Positions 11,961-20,845 of a DNA stretch of 64,000 nucleotides are shown here, piece after piece. Both the position numbers and the translations under genes were made by a program. Source of the DNA: Streptomyces sp. NBC_01723 (GTDB lineage Bacteria > Actinomycetota > Actinomycetes > Streptomycetales > Streptomycetaceae); contig NZ_CP109171.1 in the NCBI RefSeq assembly GCF_036246005.1, positions 5,134,001 through 5,198,000 of the forward strand. The letters are read 5' to 3'. A model generated the notes under the pieces. It was not told the DNA's origin. It searched no databases and saw nothing but the letters and a program-made list of their open reading frames with translations. Position 1 is the first letter of the stretch; each line of letters begins with the position of its first letter.

Positions 11961-12003
11961 GCGGGCCGGGCGCCGCACAATGGTGTGCGGGGGCCCGGCC
12001 CGC
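11961..12003. terminator. Strong hairpin between convergent pckG and a hypothetical gene
   Basis: Arms of 10 bp (GCGGGCCGGG / CCCGGCCCGC) and 7 bp (CCGCACA / TGTGCGG) are separated by a 2/3-nt internal loop and capped by ATGG. It lies between the 3' ends of pckG and the leftward gene at 12068 and probably serves both. A weaker inverted repeat (GCGGCCGG 11851-11858 / CCGGCCGC 11895-11902) lies closer to pckG. Confidence 0.6.
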
Positions 12004-12067
12004 GCCAGTGGGAACGAACTGCGCGAGCAGCCACGAACCACTGAGGGCCGCCCGACTGCCCGCAGTG

Positions 12068-12493
12068 TCACGATGCCGCGGCGAACCCCTGCTCAAGCAG
12101 CGCAGCACCATGCGCGTCCATGCGTTCGGCGGTCAGGATCGCGGCCGCCGTGTCGGCGCGGGAGGCCGCCACCACCAGGGCACGGCCCGCCAGCGTGTGC
12201 GCGCGGCGGTGCAGGGCCGGCGGGTGCGGCTCGGGGTGGGCGGCGGTCACCGGCACGCGGACCGGCGCCCGGCCTCCGCGCAGCCGGGCCACCTGCCCGG
12301 CGAGCCGCTCGGCCGCGGCGTCCAGGTCGGCGTCGGGGGCCAGCGCGCGCAGCTCGTCCGTGACGGCGAGCAGGGCCGCGAGATGGCCGGCGAGCTGGAT
12401 GTCCAGCTCTTCCTCCCGGGACCGGTGGGGGAAGTCGGAGGTGGTGCCGGCCGCCGTGCTGTGGACCGACTTGCTGCGGATCGCTTCGTACAT
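12068..12493 (-). CDS. Small hypothetical protein, mostly helical
   Basis: 141 residues, predicted cytoplasmic, with no signal sequence, Cys or obvious catalytic motif. Residues ~25-75 look like an Ala/Leu-rich amphipathic helix (EEELDIQLAGHLAALLAV). Residues 100-141 form a second one ending ERMDAHGAALLEQGFAA. I do not recognise the family. Base use and length are those of a real Streptomyces gene. The upstream region has a -10-like TAGGAT (12524-12529, reverse) next to ATTG-GAAT-CAAT, and AGGAGG lies at the usual distance from the ATG. It is separate from the aminotransferase gene, 65 bp upstream. Confidence 0.7.
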   Translation of the reverse strand: MYEAIRSKSVHSTAAGTTSDFPHRSREEELDIQLAGHLAALLAVTDELRALAPDADLDAAAERLAGQVARLRGGRAPVRVPVTAAHPEPHPPALHRRAHTLAGRALVVAASRADTAAAILTAERMDAHGAALLEQGFAAAS

Positions 12494-12558
12494 GGGACGG
12501 CCTCCTGATTGCTCCAGGAAGCCATCCTACATTGGAATCAATCTAAAGTTGAGAGAAC

Positions 12559-13770
12559 TCAGGGCTGGCTGTAGCCCTCCAGGAAGTTCCCGATCCGGTC
12601 CACCGCCTCGCGCAGGTCACCGGCCGTGGGCAGCGTCACCACCCGGAAGTGGTCCGGCTCGGGCCAGTTGAAGCCGGTGCCCTGGACGACCATGATCTTC
12701 TCCTGCCGCAGCAGGTCCAGGACCATCCGCCGGTCGTCCTTGATCTTGAAGACCTTGGGGTCGAGCCGCGGGAAGAGGTACAGCGCGCCCTTCGGCTTCA
12801 CGCAGGTCACGCCCGGAATGCTGGTCAGAGCCGCGTGCGCGGCGTCCCGCTGCTCCCGCAGCCGCCCGCCCGGCAGTACCAGCTCGTTGATGGTCTGCCG
12901 CCCGCTGAGCGCCGCGACCACGCCGTGCTGCCCCGGCATGTTGGCGCACAGCCGCATGTTCGCCAGCACCGTCAGGCCCTCGATGTAGGACTCGGCGTGC
13001 GCGCGCGGACCGGAGATGGACATCCAGCCGACCCGGTAGCCGGCCACCCGGTACGCCTTCGACATGCCGTTGAAGGTGAGGGTCAGCAGGTCGGGGGCGA
13101 TCGCGGCGGTCGGGGTGTGCGTGGCCTCGTCGTACAGGATCTTGTCGTAGATCTCGTCGGAGCAGATCAGCAGGTTGTGGCGGCGCGCGATGTCGGTCAG
13201 GCCGCGCAGCATCGCCTCGTCGTAGACCGCGCCCGTCGGGTTGTTCGGGTTGATGATCACGAGCGCCTTGGTGCGGTCGGTGATCTTCCGTTCCACGTCG
13301 GCGAGGTCCGGCATCCAGTCCGACTGCTCGTCGCAGCGGTAGTGGACCGCCGTGCCGCCGGAGAGCGAGACGGCGGCCGTCCACAGGGGGTAGTCGGGCG
13401 CCGGGACGAGGACCTCGTCGCCGTCGTCGAGCAGCCCCTGCATCGCCATCACGATCAGCTCGGAGACGCCGTTGCCGATGAAGACGTGCTCGACGTCCGT
13501 CTCGATGCCGAGGGTCTGGTTGTGCATGACGACCGCGCGGCGGGCGGCCAGCAGACCCTTGGCGTCGCCGTAGCCGTGCGCCGTCGAGACGTTGCGGAGG
13601 ATGTCCTCCAGGATCTCGGGCGGGCACTCGAAACCGAAGGCCGCCGGGTTGCCCGTGTTCAGCTTCAGGATGCGGTGCCCGGCCGCTTCCAGCCGCATCG
13701 CCTCCTCGAGCACCGGGCCCCGGATCTCGTAACAGACGTTGGCGAGCTTGGTCGACTGGATCACCTGCAT
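12559..13770 (-). CDS. Pyridoxal-phosphate aminotransferase (AlaA-like)
   Basis: 403 residues, a fold-type I class I/II aminotransferase. Visible motifs are LNTGNPAAFGF, PDYPLWTAAVSLSGG, VIINPNNPTGAVYDE (substrate carboxylate-binding Asn), ICSDEIYDKILYD (cofactor Asp/Tyr) and FNGMSKAYRVAGYRVGW with the Schiff-base Lys. These match the AlaA/AlaB group that makes alanine from pyruvate and glutamate in enteric bacteria. Substrate choice in this organism is inferred only. It has no gene partner and is followed by the unknown leftward gene. Confidence 0.9.
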   Translation of the reverse strand: MQVIQSTKLANVCYEIRGPVLEEAMRLEAAGHRILKLNTGNPAAFGFECPPEILEDILRNVSTAHGYGDAKGLLAARRAVVMHNQTLGIETDVEHVFIGNGVSELIVMAMQGLLDDGDEVLVPAPDYPLWTAAVSLSGGTAVHYRCDEQSDWMPDLADVERKITDRTKALVIINPNNPTGAVYDEAMLRGLTDIARRHNLLICSDEIYDKILYDEATHTPTAAIAPDLLTLTFNGMSKAYRVAGYRVGWMSISGPRAHAESYIEGLTVLANMRLCANMPGQHGVVAALSGRQTINELVLPGGRLREQRDAAHAALTSIPGVTCVKPKGALYLFPRLDPKVFKIKDDRRMVLDLLRQEKIMVVQGTGFNWPEPDHFRVVTLPTAGDLREAVDRIGNFLEGYSQP

Positions 13771-13853
13771 GTCCGTGAGCTTACGACCCGGTTACGTTCC
13801 ATGGGTCGTGTTATCCGCCACTTGAGACGTTCGGTATGGGCGGGTTTGGTCAC

Positions 13854-15464
13854 TCACCGGGAACGCCGCCGCACCGAGCGCCCCGCCAGCACGTCCGTAC
13901 GCCGCCCGTCCGCCATCACGAACCGCCCGTCGACCAGCACGTACGGGATGCCGGTCGGCAGCACGCGCGGGTTCTCGTAGGTGCTGCCCGCCGCGACCGT
14001 CGCCGGGTCGAAGAGCACCAGGTCCGCGCGGTACCCCTCGCGGACCAGACCCCGGTCCGGCAGCCGCAGCCGGGCGGCCGGGCGCGAGGTCAGGTGGGCG
14101 ACGCACTCCTCGAGGGAGAGCACGCCCAGTTCGCGCACGTAGTGGCCGAGGTAGTGCGGGAAGGTGCCGTAGGCGCGCGGATGGGGCTTGGTGCCCTGGA
14201 GGATGCCGTCCGAGCCGCCGGTGTGGACGCGGTGCCGCATGATCGCGCGCACGTTCTCCTCGTGGCCGACGTGCTGGAGGATGGTCGGGGCCAGCCGGTC
14301 GGCCAGCAGCAGGTTCCTGGCGACCGTCCACGGGGCCTCGCCGCGCACGGTGGCCGACTCCATGACCGTGCGGCCGACGTACTCCCCGAGCGCCGGGTCG
14401 CCGGTGCCGGAGATCTCGATCTTGTCCCACTCGATGGGCACGCCGTGGCAGCCGTCGGCGCCGATCTCCTCCATGTGGTGCCGGATGCGTTCGGCCGTGT
14501 CGTCGTCCGACAGCCGCTTCATGATCTGCTCCGGGCCGCCCTCGCTCGCCCAGCTCGGCAGCATCGCCACGAGGGTGGTGCAGCCGGGGGTGTAGGGGTA
14601 CGTGTCGAGCGTGATGTCGGCCCCGGCGGCCAGTGCCTCGTCGAGCAGCGTCAGCAGCTCGGGGGCCTTGCCCTTGTTGACGCCGAAGTTCATGGTGGCG
14701 TGCGCCAGGTGCAGCGGGCAGTCCGCCTCCCGGGTCAGCTCCACCATCTCCTCGTACGCCTGGAGCGCCCCGGCGCCGTACGAGCGGTGGTGCGGGCAGT
14801 AGTAGCCGCCGTACCCGGCGACCACCCGGCACAGCTCGGTCAGCTCCGCGTCCTTCGCGTACATGCCCGGCGTGTACGTCAGCCCGGACGACATGCCGAC
14901 CGCGCCCTGCTCCATGCCCTCGGCGACCAGCCGCCGCATGTGCTCCAGCTCGGCGTCGGTCGCGTCCCGGTCGTCCCAGCCGACCGCGAGGGCGCGGACC
15001 GTGCCCTGCGGGATCAGGTACGCCGCGTTCACGGCGATGCCCCGGTCGAGCCGGTCCAGGTACTCGCCGACCGACCGCCAGTCGAAGTCGATGTCGTCGC
15101 CTGGGCCGTTCCACCCGGCGATCGCGCGGCGCACCTCGCCGAGGGTGCGGTCGTCGACCGGCGCGTACGAGAGCCCGTCCTGGCCGATGACCTCCAGGGT
15201 GACGCCCTGCGCGGCCTTGGCGCTGTGGTCGGGGTCCCGCAGCAGCGCCAGGTCGCTGTGGGCGTGCATGTCGATGAAGCCGGGGGAGAGGACCAGGCCC
15301 TCGGCGTCCAGTTCGCGGCGCGCCTCGGGGCGCTGGCAGCCCGCGGCCGCCGCCTCCTTGACGATCGAGACGATGCGGCCGCCGTCGACCACGACGTCGG
15401 CGCGGTAGGAGGCGGCTCCGGAGCCGTCCACGACCTCCGCGTCCCGGATGACCAGCTCTTCCAT
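13854..15464 (-). CDS. N-acyl-D-amino-acid deacylase (D-aminoacylase)
   Basis: 536 residues of the amidohydrolase superfamily. GFIDMHAHSD carries the first metal-binding HxH. The middle has LTYTPGMYA and CPHHRSY, the latter a His pair. GGSDGILQG supplies the Asp typical of the last metal site. The composite TIM barrel with split beta-sandwich and the length fit D-aminoacylases, which hydrolyse N-acyl-D-amino acids. It starts 11 bp after the PLP deaminase gene, with GGAGA before the ATG, so the two form one operon. Together they would turn an N-acyl-D-amino acid into a 2-oxo acid and ammonia. Confidence 0.92.
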   Translation of the reverse strand: MEELVIRDAEVVDGSGAASYRADVVVDGGRIVSIVKEAAAAGCQRPEARRELDAEGLVLSPGFIDMHAHSDLALLRDPDHSAKAAQGVTLEVIGQDGLSYAPVDDRTLGEVRRAIAGWNGPGDDIDFDWRSVGEYLDRLDRGIAVNAAYLIPQGTVRALAVGWDDRDATDAELEHMRRLVAEGMEQGAVGMSSGLTYTPGMYAKDAELTELCRVVAGYGGYYCPHHRSYGAGALQAYEEMVELTREADCPLHLAHATMNFGVNKGKAPELLTLLDEALAAGADITLDTYPYTPGCTTLVAMLPSWASEGGPEQIMKRLSDDDTAERIRHHMEEIGADGCHGVPIEWDKIEISGTGDPALGEYVGRTVMESATVRGEAPWTVARNLLLADRLAPTILQHVGHEENVRAIMRHRVHTGGSDGILQGTKPHPRAYGTFPHYLGHYVRELGVLSLEECVAHLTSRPAARLRLPDRGLVREGYRADLVLFDPATVAAGSTYENPRVLPTGIPYVLVDGRFVMADGRRTDVLAGRSVRRRSR

Positions 15465-15474
15465 GTGCTCTCCT

Positions 15475-16770
15475 TCAGAAGAACGTGCGGATGTACTCGA
15501 CGACCGTCCCGTCCGCCTCGGCGACCGGGATGAGCTGCCACTTGTCGAAGGACGTGCAGGGGTGGGACAGACCCAGGCCCAGCCAGTCCCCGACCGCCAG
15601 CTCCGCCTCCGGGGCGGTGCGCAGCCAGGCGTGCTGGTCGGACAGGCCGGTGACCGTGATGCCCGTGGCCGGGCGCTCGGGCCCGCCGTCCGCGGGGCGT
15701 ACCACCTGGGCGAACGGCAGGTCGAGGTCGTACGCCGCGTCCCGCTTGCCCGCGTTGGCGAAGGCCTGCTCGGAGGAGGGGCGGGAGACCACCTGGCTCC
15801 ACAGCCGGAACGCGGGCTCCAGGGCGCCCTCGGCGGGGACGCGGTTGAAGGGGGTCACCTCCCGGTAGTGCCCGTCGTCGTGGGAGACGTAGGCGCCCGA
15901 GCGCAGCAGCTTCAGTACGGGCAGGGACAGACCGGGGACCTCGGCGAACACGTCGGCCACCGCGTCGAACCAGGCGCTGCCGCCCGCGCTCAGCACGATC
16001 TCGTCCAGGCCGCCCGCGCCGAACCGTCCGGCCTTGTCGAAGTCAGCCGCCAGCGCGACCAGCCGCCGCAGCCAGGCGTGCACGCGCTCCGGGTCGGCGT
16101 CGGGCACCTCGCCCTCGTACCCGGCGACCCCGGCCAGCCGCAGGGTCCGGGTGCCGGCCACCGCGTCCGCGACGGCCGCGCAGTCCGCCTCGGTGCGCGC
16201 CCCGGTCCGGGCCCCGTCACCGGCGGCCAGTTCGACCACGACGTCCACCGGTCGGCCGGCCCCCGCGTCGGTGAGCGCAGCGTCCATCAGCTCGACGCCG
16301 CGCACGGAGTCGACGTAGCAGACGAAGCGGAAGTCCGGGTCGGCGTCCAGCTCGGCGGCGATCCAGCGCAGGGCGGCGGCGTCTACCAGCTCGTTGGCGA
16401 GGAAGATCCGCCCGACGCCGAAGGCGCGCGCCACCCGCACCTGGTGCGGCACGGCCAGGGTGATGCCCCAGGCGCCGTGCTCGATCTGGCGGTGGAAGAG
16501 CTGCGGGGCCATGGAGGTCTTGCCGTGCGGCGCGAAGGCGAGGCCGTGCCGGGCCGCGTACGTCTCCATCAGCGCGAGGTTGTGCTCCAGGCGCTCGGCG
16601 GAGAGGGCCAGCACGGGGGTGGCGAAGCCGTCGGTGAAGAGGTTCCGGCGCTGTCCGGCCAGCTCCGCGACGGTCAGGCCGTCGGCGTCCGGCGGGAGGC
16701 CCTTGAAGCGGTGGTCGACGTGCTCCTCGGCCAGACGGGCGAGGGCATCGGTGCCGGTGTCGAGGGCCAT
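15475..16770 (-). CDS. PLP-dependent D-amino-acid deaminase/dehydratase (DSD/alanine-racemase fold)
   Basis: 431 residues, fold-type III like D-threonine aldolase and eukaryotic-type D-serine dehydratase. AFAPHGKTSMAP holds the PLP-binding Lys. The C-terminal domain has the LSHPCTSFDKWQ His/Cys pair that coordinates zinc in D-serine dehydratases. The ATG at 16770 follows GGAGG at 5 bp. The longer frame to 16815 would run into the palindromic operator. It is first gene of the leftward operon with D-aminoacylase. Enamine released by such enzymes is a RidA substrate, and a ridA gene lies in the divergent operon. Confidence 0.9.
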   Translation of the reverse strand: MALDTGTDALARLAEEHVDHRFKGLPPDADGLTVAELAGQRRNLFTDGFATPVLALSAERLEHNLALMETYAARHGLAFAPHGKTSMAPQLFHRQIEHGAWGITLAVPHQVRVARAFGVGRIFLANELVDAAALRWIAAELDADPDFRFVCYVDSVRGVELMDAALTDAGAGRPVDVVVELAAGDGARTGARTEADCAAVADAVAGTRTLRLAGVAGYEGEVPDADPERVHAWLRRLVALAADFDKAGRFGAGGLDEIVLSAGGSAWFDAVADVFAEVPGLSLPVLKLLRSGAYVSHDDGHYREVTPFNRVPAEGALEPAFRLWSQVVSRPSSEQAFANAGKRDAAYDLDLPFAQVVRPADGGPERPATGITVTGLSDQHAWLRTAPEAELAVGDWLGLGLSHPCTSFDKWQLIPVAEADGTVVEYIRTFF

Positions 16771-16792
16771 GGAGCCTCCATGAGTTTGCAGT

Positions 16793-16809
16793 GTTGCATT
16801 GTGTGCAAC
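16793..16809. promoter_or_regulatory. Palindromic operator, probable IclR site
   Basis: GTTGCA-TTGTG-TGCAAC, with perfect 6-bp arms, lies 23 bp before the deaminase start and 143 bp before the kinase start in the divergent region. Imperfect copies of TTGCA precede it (TTTGCAG). It is the best candidate binding site for the IclR regulator encoded in the rightward operon. Confidence 0.6.
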
Positions 16810-16952
16810 GGTCATTGCGTATGTCGCTTACTGGTGTCTAACATCTCGGCCAACGCGGGGTCAACGGATCCCCCGAGACCCGAGAGACCCGCGGGAGCCG
16901 CGGACCCGCGGACCCCGAAGACCCACAGAGCCGCAAGGGAGCCCCCACCATC

Positions 16953-18002
16953 GTGACCGCCACCGGACCCACCAGCACCGCCCCCGACGTCGTGGACGTC
17001 GTCGCGCTCGGCGAGTCCATGGTCACCTTCCTGCCCTCGCGGCCGGGGCGCCTCGCCGACGTCCCCTCCTTCGACCGGGCCATCGGCGGCGCCGAGTCCA
17101 ACGTGGCCTGCGTGCTCGCCGCCGCCGGGCACACCACGCGCTGGGTCGGCCGGGTCGGCGCCGACGGCTTCGGCGACCACCTCGTCGAGGCCATCGGCGC
17201 CTGGGGCGTGGACGTCTCCCTCGTCCGCCGGGACCCCGACCGCCCGACCGGCATCTACTTCCGCACCGCCGGCGACCGCGCCACCGACGCCCACGAGGTC
17301 GCGTACTACCGGGCGGGCTCGGCGGCCTCCGCGATGTCCGTGCACACCATGGACCTCGACGCCCTCCGCTCCGGCCGCGTCCTGCACGTGTCCGGCATCA
17401 CGCCCGCGCTCTCCGCCGACTGCCTCGGCCTGATGCGCGAACTCACCGCCCGGCGCCCCGGCCGCGCCCGGGGCCCCCTCGTCTCGTTCGACGTCAACCA
17501 CCGCCCGGGCCTGTGGCGCGAGTCCGGGGAGGCCCCCGAGGTACTGCTCGAACTGGCCCGCGGCGCCGACATCGTCTTCGTCGGCGAGGACGAGGCCTGG
17601 GGGCTCGGCGGCCCCGAGGCCGTGCGCGCCGCGCTGCCCGAGCCCGGCCTCCTCGTCGTCAAGCAGGGCGCGACCGGCGCCACCGCCTTCCACGGCACGG
17701 AGACCACCTCGGTCCCCGCCCTCACCGTCGACGTCGTCGCCGCGGTCGGCGCGGGCGACGCCTTCGCCGCCGGGTTCCTCTCCGCCACCCTGCGCGGACT
17801 GCCCGTGCGCGAGCGGCTGCGCCACGGCCACCTCATGGCCGCCGCCGCCCTCACCGTCCCCGGCGACCTCGCCACGCCCCCCGCCCGCGACCACGCCGAC
17901 CGCCTCGCCGCCCTCGACGACGCGGCGTGGGGGAGACTGCGACTCGGCCCCGGCTGGACCCAGGCCGGCGAGAGGGCCGACGAGGAGGCACGTACACCAT
18001 GA
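16953..18002 (+). CDS. PfkB-family sugar kinase (2-dehydro-3-deoxygluconokinase-like)
   Basis: 349 residues, ribokinase fold. It starts with VVALGESMVTFLP, has the first PfkB signature GGAESNVACVLAAAGH, and ends with VDVVAAVGAGDAFAAGF, where GAGD supplies the anion hole and catalytic Asp. SFDVNHRPGLW is typical of KDG kinases. The start is GTG at 16953. Its stop overlaps the IclR start codon (ATGA). Its position in a D-amino-acid cluster suggests either a shared gluconate-type route or a hydroxy-acid substrate. The substrate is uncertain. Confidence 0.88.
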   Translation: MTATGPTSTAPDVVDVVALGESMVTFLPSRPGRLADVPSFDRAIGGAESNVACVLAAAGHTTRWVGRVGADGFGDHLVEAIGAWGVDVSLVRRDPDRPTGIYFRTAGDRATDAHEVAYYRAGSAASAMSVHTMDLDALRSGRVLHVSGITPALSADCLGLMRELTARRPGRARGPLVSFDVNHRPGLWRESGEAPEVLLELARGADIVFVGEDEAWGLGGPEAVRAALPEPGLLVVKQGATGATAFHGTETTSVPALTVDVVAAVGAGDAFAAGFLSATLRGLPVRERLRHGHLMAAAALTVPGDLATPPARDHADRLAALDDAAWGRLRLGPGWTQAGERADEEARTP

Positions 18003-18763
18003 GTCAGACCGTCGACCGCGCGCTCAGCATCCTGCCGCTGCTCGCCGAGGGCCCCGCGGACCTCGGCCGGGTCGCCGACCGCCTCGGCGTGCACAAGTCC
18101 ACCGCGCTGCGCCTCCTGCGCACCCTGCACGACCACGGCTTCGTCTACCGCCAGTCCGACCAGCGCTACCGCCTCGGCGCCCGGCTCATCTCCCTCGCCC
18201 AGGAGGCGATGGAGAACCTCGACGTCCGGGAGATCGCCCACCCCCACCTCGTACGCCTCAACGAGCAGGTCGGACACACCGTCCACCTCGCCGTCCACGA
18301 GGAGGGCGAGGTCCTCTACATCGACAAGGTGGAGAGCCGCTACCCGGTCCGCATGTACTCCCGGATCGGCAAGCCCGTCGCCATCACCGTCGCCGCCGTG
18401 GCCAAGCTGCTCCTCGCCGACCTCCCCGAGAACGAGCGCCGAGCCGCGGTCGAGCAGCTCGACTACCCCATGTACACGGCCCGTTCCACACCCAACGCCG
18501 ACGGCTTCCTCAAGGAGCTGGCCAAGGTGCGCGAACAGGGCTGGGCCACCGACCTCGGTGGCCACGAGGAGTCCATCAACTGCGTCGCCGCACCCATCCG
18601 GGGCGCCGACGGCAGGGTGGTCGCCGCGATGTCGGTCTCCGCACCGAACGTCGTCGTCACCGCCGACGAACTCCTCACCCTGCTCCCGCTGGTGCGCCGT
18701 ACGGCGGACGCCATCAGCGGCGAGTACTCCGGCAGGACCCCAGTCAAGGAAGTCACCACATGA
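17999..18763 (+). CDS. IclR family transcriptional regulator
   Basis: 254 residues. The N-terminal winged HTH is seen in VADRLGVHKSTALRLLRTL. The C-terminal effector domain contains HLAVHEEGEVLYIDKVES and AAPIRGADGRVVAAMSVSAP, both standard for IclR regulators. It is translationally coupled to the kinase in front (ATGA overlap) and to ridA behind (ATGA). The 17-bp palindrome at 16793-16809 in the divergent promoter region is the likely binding site, and the ligand is probably a substrate of the cluster. Confidence 0.93.
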   Translation: MSQTVDRALSILPLLAEGPADLGRVADRLGVHKSTALRLLRTLHDHGFVYRQSDQRYRLGARLISLAQEAMENLDVREIAHPHLVRLNEQVGHTVHLAVHEEGEVLYIDKVESRYPVRMYSRIGKPVAITVAAVAKLLLADLPENERRAAVEQLDYPMYTARSTPNADGFLKELAKVREQGWATDLGGHEESINCVAAPIRGADGRVVAAMSVSAPNVVVTADELLTLLPLVRRTADAISGEYSGRTPVKEVTT

Positions 18764-19170
18764 CCGACAAGATCGCCCTCACCCCGGCCACCCACACCAC
18801 GCCGCCGGCCAAGTTCTCCCACGGTGTCCGCAAGGGCAACATCCTCCAGGTCGCCGGCCAGGTCGGCTTCCTCCCCCACGAGGAGGGCAAGGCCCCCACC
18901 CCGGCCGGCCCGACCCTGCGCGAGCAGACCCTCCAGACCCTCGCCAACGTCAAGGCGATCCTGGAGGAGGGCGGCGCCTCCTGGGACGACGTGATGATGA
19001 TCCGCGTCTACCTCACGGACGTGGACCACTTCGCGGAGATGAACGAGATCTACAACGCCTACTTCGCGGAGCAGGGCCTCACCCAGCCGCCCGCCGCGCG
19101 CACCACGGTCTACGTCGGCCTCCCCGCGGGCCTGCTCATCGAGATCGACGCGCTCGCCGTCCTGGGCTGA
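18760..19170 (+). CDS. RidA family enamine/imine deaminase
   Basis: 136 residues. It has the RidA core: GNILQVAGQVGF, LREQTLQTLANVKAILEEGGASWDDV, MIRVYLTD and PPAARTTVYVGLPAGLLIEIDALAV. The Arg in PPAARTT is the residue that binds the substrate carboxylate, and the Glu of IEID is the catalytic acid in archetypal RidA. RidA proteins hydrolyse the reactive 2-aminoacrylate and related enamines released by PLP enzymes. Its coupling with this regulon matches the divergent PLP deaminase. It overlaps the IclR stop codon by four bases. Confidence 0.93.
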   Translation: MTDKIALTPATHTTPPAKFSHGVRKGNILQVAGQVGFLPHEEGKAPTPAGPTLREQTLQTLANVKAILEEGGASWDDVMMIRVYLTDVDHFAEMNEIYNAYFAEQGLTQPPAARTTVYVGLPAGLLIEIDALAVLG

Positions 19171-19217
19171 CCCCCGCCCGGCCCCGGCCGCCCGCGTTCC
19201 GAACCGCCTGTCGCACG

Positions 19218-19251
19218 GCACGGCGCTCCCCGTCCCCAGGGGGCGCCGTGC
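19218..19251 (+). terminator. Hairpin between ridA and the permease gene
   Basis: A 9-bp stem GCACGGCGC / GCGCCGTGC encloses CCCC/GGGG pairs in the 132-bp gap. It may terminate part of the upstream transcript or protect the mRNA, setting a lower expression level for the permease. No U tract. Confidence 0.5.
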
Positions 19252-19302
19252 CGCGCCCCGCCTTGCCCGAAAGCACCATGTGTTTAGCCAGAGGACCCCC
19301 GA

Positions 19303-20781
19303 ATGTCCCACTCGTCCCTCCAGCTCGCCGCCGCCGAGACCCCACCGCACACCGGCGGTCTGCTCACCCTGATCGACGGCACGGCGGGCCTGCTGACCGT
19401 CGCCGCGATCGGTATCGTGCTGCTGCTCTTCCTGATCATCAAGGTGCGGCTGCAGCCCTTCGTCGCGCTGCTCGCCGTCTCCATAGCCGTCGGCCTGCTC
19501 GCCGGCCTCTCGGTCACCGAACTCTTCGGCACCGTCCAGAAGTCCGACGCGGTCTCCACCATCGAGTCCGGCATGGGCGGCATCCTCGGACACGTCGCCA
19601 TCATCATCGGCCTGGGCACCATGCTCGGCGCGATCCTCGAAGTCAGCGGCGGCGCACAGGTGCTGGCCTCCCGCCTGCTGGGCCTCTTCGGCGAGAAGCG
19701 CGCCCCCCTCGCGATGGGCCTCACCGGTCTCATCTTCGGCATCCCGGTCTTCTTCGACGTCGGCATCTTCGTCCTCGCGCCGATCGTCTACGCCGCGGCC
19801 AAGCGCTCCGGCAAGTCGGTGCTGATCTACTGCCTGCCGCTGCTGGCCGGCCTGTCGATGACCCACGCCTTCCTGCCGCCCCACCCCGGGCCGGTCGCCG
19901 CCGCCGGGCTGCTGAAGGTGGACCTCGGCTGGGTGATCCTCATGGGCATCGTCTGCGGCATCCCCGCCGTGCTCGCCGCCTGGGTGTTCTCCGCCTGGAT
20001 CGGCCGCCGCATCTTCGTGCCCGTCCCGCAGGACATGGTCGAGGCCGCCGACGAGGCCAAGCAGGCCGTCATCGAGGAGCAGCGGGCGTCCGGCGTCGAG
20101 CCGCACGAGAGCCCGGTGGCGCTCGGCACGGTCCTCGGCATCATCGGCACCCCGCTGGTGCTGATCCTCGCCGCGACCTTCTCCTCCATCGCCCTGGACC
20201 CGTCCACGCTCCGCTCGGTCGTCGAGTTCTTCGGCAACCCGTTCGTGGCGCTGACCATCGCGCTCCTCCTCGCCTACTACCTGCTCGGAATCCGGCGCGG
20301 CTGGTCCCGCAAGTCCCTGGAGACCGTGTCGACGGCCTCGCTGAAGCCGGTCGGCAACATCCTGCTGGTCGTCGGCGCGGGCGGGGTGTTCGGCGCCGTC
20401 CTCAAGGGCAGCGGCGTCGCCCAGGCCCTCTCCGACACCTTCAACGACGTCGGCCTCCCGGTGATCGTCCTCGCGTACCTGATCTCCCTGGTGCTGCGGG
20501 TCGCGCAGGGCTCGGCGACCGTGGCCATCGTCACGACGGCGGGCATCGTGGCGCCGCTGCTGGCGGAGGGCGACCACTCGCAGGCGTTCGTCGCGCTGGT
20601 CATCATGGCCATCTCGGCGGGCTCGATCTTCGCCTCGCACGTCAACGACGGCGGCTTCTGGATGGTCGCCAAGTACTTCGGCATCAGCGAACGGGACACC
20701 CTGAAGACGTGGACCGTCCTGGAGAGCGTGCTGTCGCTGGCGGGCTTCGCGGTCGCGGCGGTACTGAGCCTGTTCGTGTAG
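19303..20781 (+). CDS. GntP family permease (gluconate / D-serine type)
   Basis: 492 residues with about 12-14 membrane helices. Family landmarks are GIPVFFDVGIFVLAPI, MTHAFLPPHPGPVAAA and LRVAQGSATVAIVTTAGI, as in GntP/GntT and in DsdX. Both gluconate and D-serine are known substrates of the family, so the DsdX-like option fits the neighbouring D-amino-acid enzymes while gluconate would fit the PfkB kinase. The ATG at 19303 is preceded by AGAGGA. It ends the rightward operon. Confidence 0.93.
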   Translation: MSHSSLQLAAAETPPHTGGLLTLIDGTAGLLTVAAIGIVLLLFLIIKVRLQPFVALLAVSIAVGLLAGLSVTELFGTVQKSDAVSTIESGMGGILGHVAIIIGLGTMLGAILEVSGGAQVLASRLLGLFGEKRAPLAMGLTGLIFGIPVFFDVGIFVLAPIVYAAAKRSGKSVLIYCLPLLAGLSMTHAFLPPHPGPVAAAGLLKVDLGWVILMGIVCGIPAVLAAWVFSAWIGRRIFVPVPQDMVEAADEAKQAVIEEQRASGVEPHESPVALGTVLGIIGTPLVLILAATFSSIALDPSTLRSVVEFFGNPFVALTIALLLAYYLLGIRRGWSRKSLETVSTASLKPVGNILLVVGAGGVFGAVLKGSGVAQALSDTFNDVGLPVIVLAYLISLVLRVAQGSATVAIVTTAGIVAPLLAEGDHSQAFVALVIMAISAGSIFASHVNDGGFWMVAKYFGISERDTLKTWTVLESVLSLAGFAVAAVLSLFV

Positions 20782-20845
20782 GCGTCTGATAACGAAGTCG
20801 GGGCCGACTGTGTCCGGCACAGGTTTGTCGACCATACTGCCCGCT

